DNA from: Pseudomonadota bacterium
Lineage (GTDB): Bacteria > Pseudomonadota > Gammaproteobacteria > Enterobacterales > Enterobacteriaceae
Assembly: GCA_023454395.1 (NCBI GenBank)
Contig: JAEYFY010000204.1
Coordinates: 1 to 9,622 of the forward strand
Reading direction: 5' to 3'
Length of the DNA: 9,622 bases
Positions 6,881-9,622 of this stretch are shown one piece after another; within the stretch, counting starts at the first letter, position 1; each line of letters begins with the position of its first letter. Made by a program: the position numbers and the translations under genes. The notes below the pieces were generated by a model. That model ran no database searches. It was not told the DNA's origin and saw only the letters and a list, made by a program, of their open reading frames with translations.

Positions 6881-7957
6881 ATGATGGATCATAAGCCTTT
6901 TTCAGGCTCTTATGTATCAGGGGATGTCGATTTCCTACTTCAACCGGTTAATATCGAAATGACGCCCGTTGAGTTAAAAGAAGAGCTGATACAATCGGGT
7001 AAACGCCACTATTCTGACATGCTAAGTCAAGAGCCAGAGCCAACAACATGGCATTTAGATCTCTTTGAAAAAGCGCTAGAAACAGGTGCTACACGCTTAG
7101 CAACTGAAGTCATAATGTTGGCTAAATCACTGATTGAACGCTTTGGTGATACCCCAATTATCTTAACCAGCCTTGTTCGTGCTGGTGTTCCTTTAGGCGT
7201 CATGTTGCAACAAACATTGCGCAAAATGGGCAGAACCACTTACCACTACGGCATTAGTATTATTCGAGATAGAGGCATCGATAGCGCAGCGCTTTCATGG
7301 ATAGAACAACGCCACGGCACAGAAGGTATTGTATTTGTTGATGGATGGACAGGAAAAGGCGCTATTACAGGTGAACTTATTCGTTCGTTATCAGGACGAA
7401 AAGGCTATCCAACCCAGCCTCGTCTTGTCGTCCTCGCCGATCCTTGTGGCTGTGCATGGTTAAGTGCCAGCGATGAAGATTGGCTTATTCCATTTGGGAT
7501 CATGGGAGCGCCTGTTTCAGGATTAATTTCACGTTCAATTTGGACTGAAAAAGGCTTTCACGGTTTTGTAGATTGCCAGCATTTAAAACAGTATGAATGC
7601 AGTCGTTACCTTGTTGATACTGTCGGAAAAGTCGTTGATACATTAATCGATAATGATATTCCACTAGCCACATTTAAAGCACAACAATCAGACTTAAAAA
7701 AGCTGAGCGAAAACGTCGTTAGTTCACTTGCAAACAAATATGATATTTCAAATATCAATCGTATAAAACCTGGTATTGCTGAAGCCACACGCGCTGTTTT
7801 GCGCCGTGTACCTGACCATATTCTGGTCAGGGAAATAACCGATCCTGATGTGGCGTTACTCGTTTATCTTGCACAGGAAAAAAATATTGCTGTTATTGAA
7901 GCAGGGCAAGCGCTTGGTCAGTATCGTGCAGTGACTATCATTAAAAAGGTGAAATAA
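6881..7957 (+). CDS. Phosphoribosyltransferase with C-terminal Pelota-like RNA-binding domain
   Basis: This 358-residue protein joins a second, distinct PRTase (about 55-250) to a Pelota/L7Ae-like domain (about 293-358). Its PRPP loop reads FVDGWTGKGAI (152-162); the second acidic residue of the usual DD/DE pair is Gly155. ILTSLVRAGVPLG (94-106) is another core PRTase strand-loop. The C-terminus (HILVREITDPDVALLVYLAQ, then NIAVIEAG) has the L7Ae-type alternation and suggests RNA or nucleotide-ligand binding. The frame is open to 6806, but that part overlaps the HAD gene and shows no family features. The ATG at 6881 follows GGAG (6870-6873) with ideal spacing, so it is the start; an ATG at 6884 is also possible. 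It overlaps the lyase gene by 1 bp. The acceptor substrate is unknown. Confidence 0.88.
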   Translation: MMDHKPFSGSYVSGDVDFLLQPVNIEMTPVELKEELIQSGKRHYSDMLSQEPEPTTWHLDLFEKALETGATRLATEVIMLAKSLIERFGDTPIILTSLVRAGVPLGVMLQQTLRKMGRTTYHYGISIIRDRGIDSAALSWIEQRHGTEGIVFVDGWTGKGAITGELIRSLSGRKGYPTQPRLVVLADPCGCAWLSASDEDWLIPFGIMGAPVSGLISRSIWTEKGFHGFVDCQHLKQYECSRYLVDTVGKVVDTLIDNDIPLATFKAQQSDLKKLSENVVSSLANKYDISNINRIKPGIAEATRAVLRRVPDHILVREITDPDVALLVYLAQEKNIAVIEAGQALGQYRAVTIIKKVK

Positions 7958-8901
7958 TGATTGAACGATTATCCCCATGGAATTTAGGGGCAACGCTTTA
8001 TATGCCCGCAACACGAACAGATATCGCGACGACAATTATCGACCAGAAAGTTGAAGGGTTACGCTCTTTAATTATCTGTTTAGAAGATGCCGTGAGTGAT
8101 GCCGATATTCCTGTTGCATTAGAAAACTTGGCAACCTTATTAAATACCTTAGCAGAGCACAAAAAAAACAGCGATTGTAGCCATTGGCCACTGCTGTTTA
8201 TTCGCCCTCGCCACACTGAAATGGGTCAATGGATCACTGAAAACCTGGATATCAGTGCCATCGATGGTCTTGTTTTGCCTAAGTTTACACAAGTTTCTCT
8301 GCCAATTTGGTGGAATATTATTGAAAACACGCATTTATGTATGATGCCAACACTTGAAACAGAAGAAGTGTTTGATGTTATTCAAATGACAGCGCTTGCA
8401 AACCACTTACTGACTCACCCTTGCCATAAAAGAATTATTGCATTACGTATTGGTGGCAATGATTTAATGAATGTCATTTCGCTTAGACGTAATCGCCAAT
8501 TAACACTTTATGATGGCCCAATGGGTTACGTGATAAAAATGTTAGTTGCTGTCTTTGGCGCTCGCCAATTTGCCCTCACAGCACCTGTTTGTGAGCATAT
8601 TGATGATCACCATATTATGGATAAAGAGCTGGCGCTTGATATTGCGAATGGTCTTGTAGGTAAAACAGCGATCCACCCAAAGCAAATTCATAAAATTGAA
8701 CAAGCTCTTATGGTGTCTCAATCTGATCATTCAGATGCATTACGTATTTTAAATTCGACACAAGCCGTTTTTAAATCACAAGGTGCAATGTGTGAACCCG
8801 CAACACATCGTCGCTGGGCATTGAGTATTTTAACCAGAGCTAAAATTTATGGCATTATTCCTAACCAACAAAATAATGCCCAACGTTTTAATGCAACATA
8901 A
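7957..8901 (+). CDS. CitE/HpcH-like C-C bond lyase (TIM barrel)
   Basis: This 314-residue enzyme resembles the citrate lyase beta / HpcH-HpaI aldolase superfamily. Landmarks are LGATLYMPATR (10-20), ICLEDAVSD (40-48; acidic metal ligands E43 and D44), IRPR (82-85), GLVLPK (104-109), PTLETEE (131-137), LRIGGNDL (163-170) and GKTAIHPKQI (235-244). All are typical of CitE-like lyases that use Mg2+ and often acyl-CoA or 2-oxoacid substrates. No CitD or CitF gene is nearby, so it is not a citrate lyase subunit. It matches the ter-linked C-C_Bond_Lyase family. The stop/start overlap TAATG with the preceding gene and AAGGTG at 7946-7951 support coupling. It is the last gene of the operon. Confidence 0.88.
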   Translation: MIERLSPWNLGATLYMPATRTDIATTIIDQKVEGLRSLIICLEDAVSDADIPVALENLATLLNTLAEHKKNSDCSHWPLLFIRPRHTEMGQWITENLDISAIDGLVLPKFTQVSLPIWWNIIENTHLCMMPTLETEEVFDVIQMTALANHLLTHPCHKRIIALRIGGNDLMNVISLRRNRQLTLYDGPMGYVIKMLVAVFGARQFALTAPVCEHIDDHHIMDKELALDIANGLVGKTAIHPKQIHKIEQALMVSQSDHSDALRILNSTQAVFKSQGAMCEPATHRRWALSILTRAKIYGIIPNQQNNAQRFNAT

Positions 8902-8927
8902 AATACGCTATAACTAGTGATGAATTT

Positions 8928-8952
8928 GATAAGATAAAATAATTATCTTATC
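8928..8952 (+). terminator. Hairpin after the lyase gene, possible terminator
   Basis: Perfect 10-bp arms GATAAGATAA (8928-8937) and TTATCTTATC (8943-8952) enclose a 5-nt loop, 26 bp after the last stop codon of the operon. The following TTGATTTTAATTT is U-rich but interrupted, and the stem is almost all A-U. It may therefore be a weak terminator, a 3'-end stability element or a palindromic binding site. Confidence 0.4.
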
Positions 8953-8962
8953 TTGATTTTAA

Positions 8963-9011
8963 TTTATAAGTTTCTAGTTAAAACATGTTATCTTTAACTA
9001 GAACTTATAAA
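8963..9011. repeat. Long imperfect inverted repeat upstream of terW
   Basis: The left arm (8963-8982, beginning TTTATAAG, ending TTAAA) is complementary to the right arm (8993-9011) over 19 pairs with a single bulged base. The loop is 10 nt and contains ACATGT. There is no immediate U-run; the nearest T6 is at 9024-9029. It could be a transcription-stop structure for the operon, a leader hairpin or a regulator site for terW. Confidence 0.6.
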
Positions 9012-9023
9012 AACAAGACTTAC

Positions 9024-9054
9024 TTTTTTATTTGAAAAAATAAATTTTTTATTT
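9024..9054. repeat. Direct repeat TTTTTTATTT in the terW upstream region
   Basis: Two perfect copies, at 9024-9033 and 9045-9054, are spaced 21 bp start to start, about two helical turns, with A-tracts between them. Such phased A/T tracts may bend DNA or bind H-NS. Low complexity makes chance plausible. Confidence 0.35.
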
Positions 9055-9103
9055 CAATTATCAATTTATACTACATTTAATAGGAAGCTTATTTTATTTA
9101 TCC

Positions 9104-9132
9104 TTGTCAACAGAGAACAAGAATAATAGAAA
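9104..9132 (+). promoter_or_regulatory. Candidate terW promoter
   Basis: TTGTCA (9104-9109, four of six) and TAGAAA (9127-9132, four of six) are separated by 17 bp. An inverted repeat AATAAT-AGAA-ATTATT (9122-9137) covers the -10 and would suit autoregulation. Both the promoter and the operator are tentative. Confidence 0.3.
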
Positions 9133-9183
9133 TTATTGCTGAATATTTTAACACACGAATAACAAAACAAGTGGTAACTAAGC

Positions 9184-9622
9184 ATGCAATTAAGCACTCG
9201 TCAGGTCAGAGTCTTTACACTGGCAACCCTTTTAAGCTCAGGAAAAAAGGTTCCAACCATTAAGATTATTTCTGCTCTTGAATGCTCAGAGCCTACGTTA
9301 ACTCGCGTATTAAAAGAGATAAGAGATTCTTATGGTGCTGAAATAAAATACAGCAAAGCCTCTCGCGCATATCAAATGACTGAACGAGGCCAACTCGATA
9401 GTAAAGCGTTACGCCGTATGCGTGAGGCATTATCCGCCAATGAAGATCTACGCCACAATGGAATGACAAGCCGAGTTTATCTCGATAAAGATAAAAAGAA
9501 ATCTGTTTCACTTTCATTAAAAATGTCGGCATTACGCAAGATTGATAGATTATCTTATTTAAATAATTCCACACGTAGTGAAGCTGTTGAATTATTAGTT
9601 GATCACTATATTGAAAATTTAA
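9184..9622 (+). CDS. terW: TerW, probable regulator with winged-helix and ribbon-helix-helix domains (3' end outside window)
   Basis: The frame is open from ATG 9184 to the right edge (146 codons plus one base); relatives are about 150-155 residues, so only a few codons should be missing. Residues 5-66 form a winged helix-turn-helix. A first helix ends near 20, CSEPTLTRVLKEIRDSYG (34-51) is the turn and recognition helix, and AEIKYSKASRAYQMT is the wing. Residues 107-146 (VSLSLKMSALRKIDRLS, then STRSEAVELLVDHYIENL) fit a ribbon-helix-helix: a short strand, two helices and the TRSEA turn. The basic linker (about 100-106, KDKKK) joins them. The start is supported by the family N-terminus MQLSTRQ, though the ribosome site (AAGTGG, about 9168-9173) is weak. 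TerW is regarded as a transcriptional regulator of the ter operon; its targets here are inferred. Confidence 0.85.
   Translation, partial: MQLSTRQVRVFTLATLLSSGKKVPTIKIISALECSEPTLTRVLKEIRDSYGAEIKYSKASRAYQMTERGQLDSKALRRMREALSANEDLRHNGMTSRVYLDKDKKKSVSLSLKMSALRKIDRLSYLNNSTRSEAVELLVDHYIENL

Noticed and set aside
7957..8901. Citrate lyase beta subunit (citE)
   Set aside because: The fold and motifs are CitE-like, but no citC, citD or citF gene is adjacent and the gene lies in the ter biosynthetic operon.
8902..9183. CRISPR array, tRNA or attachment site in the AT-rich spacer
   Set aside because: Only two hairpins and a low-complexity repeat are present; there are no regular repeats with spacers, no cloverleaf and no integrase nearby.
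9293..9574. 93-codon minus-strand open frame
   Set aside because: It is antisense to terW, whose plus-strand frame shows clear wHTH and RHH domains; no ribosome site or family features.

Overview
This AT-rich window carries part of a tellurite-resistance (ter) locus of the type found in enterobacteria, such as the TAI island of E. coli O157:H7 and IncHI2 plasmid R478. Codon use and the low GC content (about 40% by eye) fit a Proteus or Providencia-like member of the Morganellaceae. That host assignment is inference. Whether the locus is chromosomal, on an island or on a plasmid cannot be told, because no mobility gene is present.

Layout. (1) Positions 3573 down to 1, minus strand: the core operon terZ-terA-terB-terC-terD, tightly packed, with terD cut by the left edge. 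It encodes calcium-binding TerD-fold proteins (TerZ, TerA, TerD), the metal-binding helical protein TerB and the membrane protein TerC. (2) Positions 3574-3896: a 323-bp divergent control region. It has good promoter candidates on each strand, and each promoter overlaps a copy of the same 13-bp palindrome, ATCATATYATGAT. (3) Positions 3897-8901, plus strand: five closely spaced or overlapping genes. They encode an ATP-grasp ligase, a phosphoribosyltransferase with a TRSP domain, a HAD phosphatase, a second phosphoribosyltransferase with a Pelota-like RNA-binding domain, and a CitE/HpcH-like C-C bond lyase. This is the ter-linked 'biosynthetic module', predicted by comparative genomics to make a nucleoside-like metabolite. 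(4) Positions 8902-9183: a very AT-rich spacer with two strong inverted repeats. (5) From 9184 to the right edge, plus strand: terW, a probable regulator with a winged-helix N-terminus and a ribbon-helix-helix C-terminus, cut at the edge.

Working model. The terZ operon supplies a membrane-linked, calcium- and metal-sensing complex. The divergent operon supplies an uncharacterised small-molecule pathway built on PRPP and ATP. The shared palindrome suggests that one regulator, possibly TerW, controls both sides. The most interesting points are this shared operator, the unsolved product of the five-gene pathway, and the two-domain architecture of TerW.
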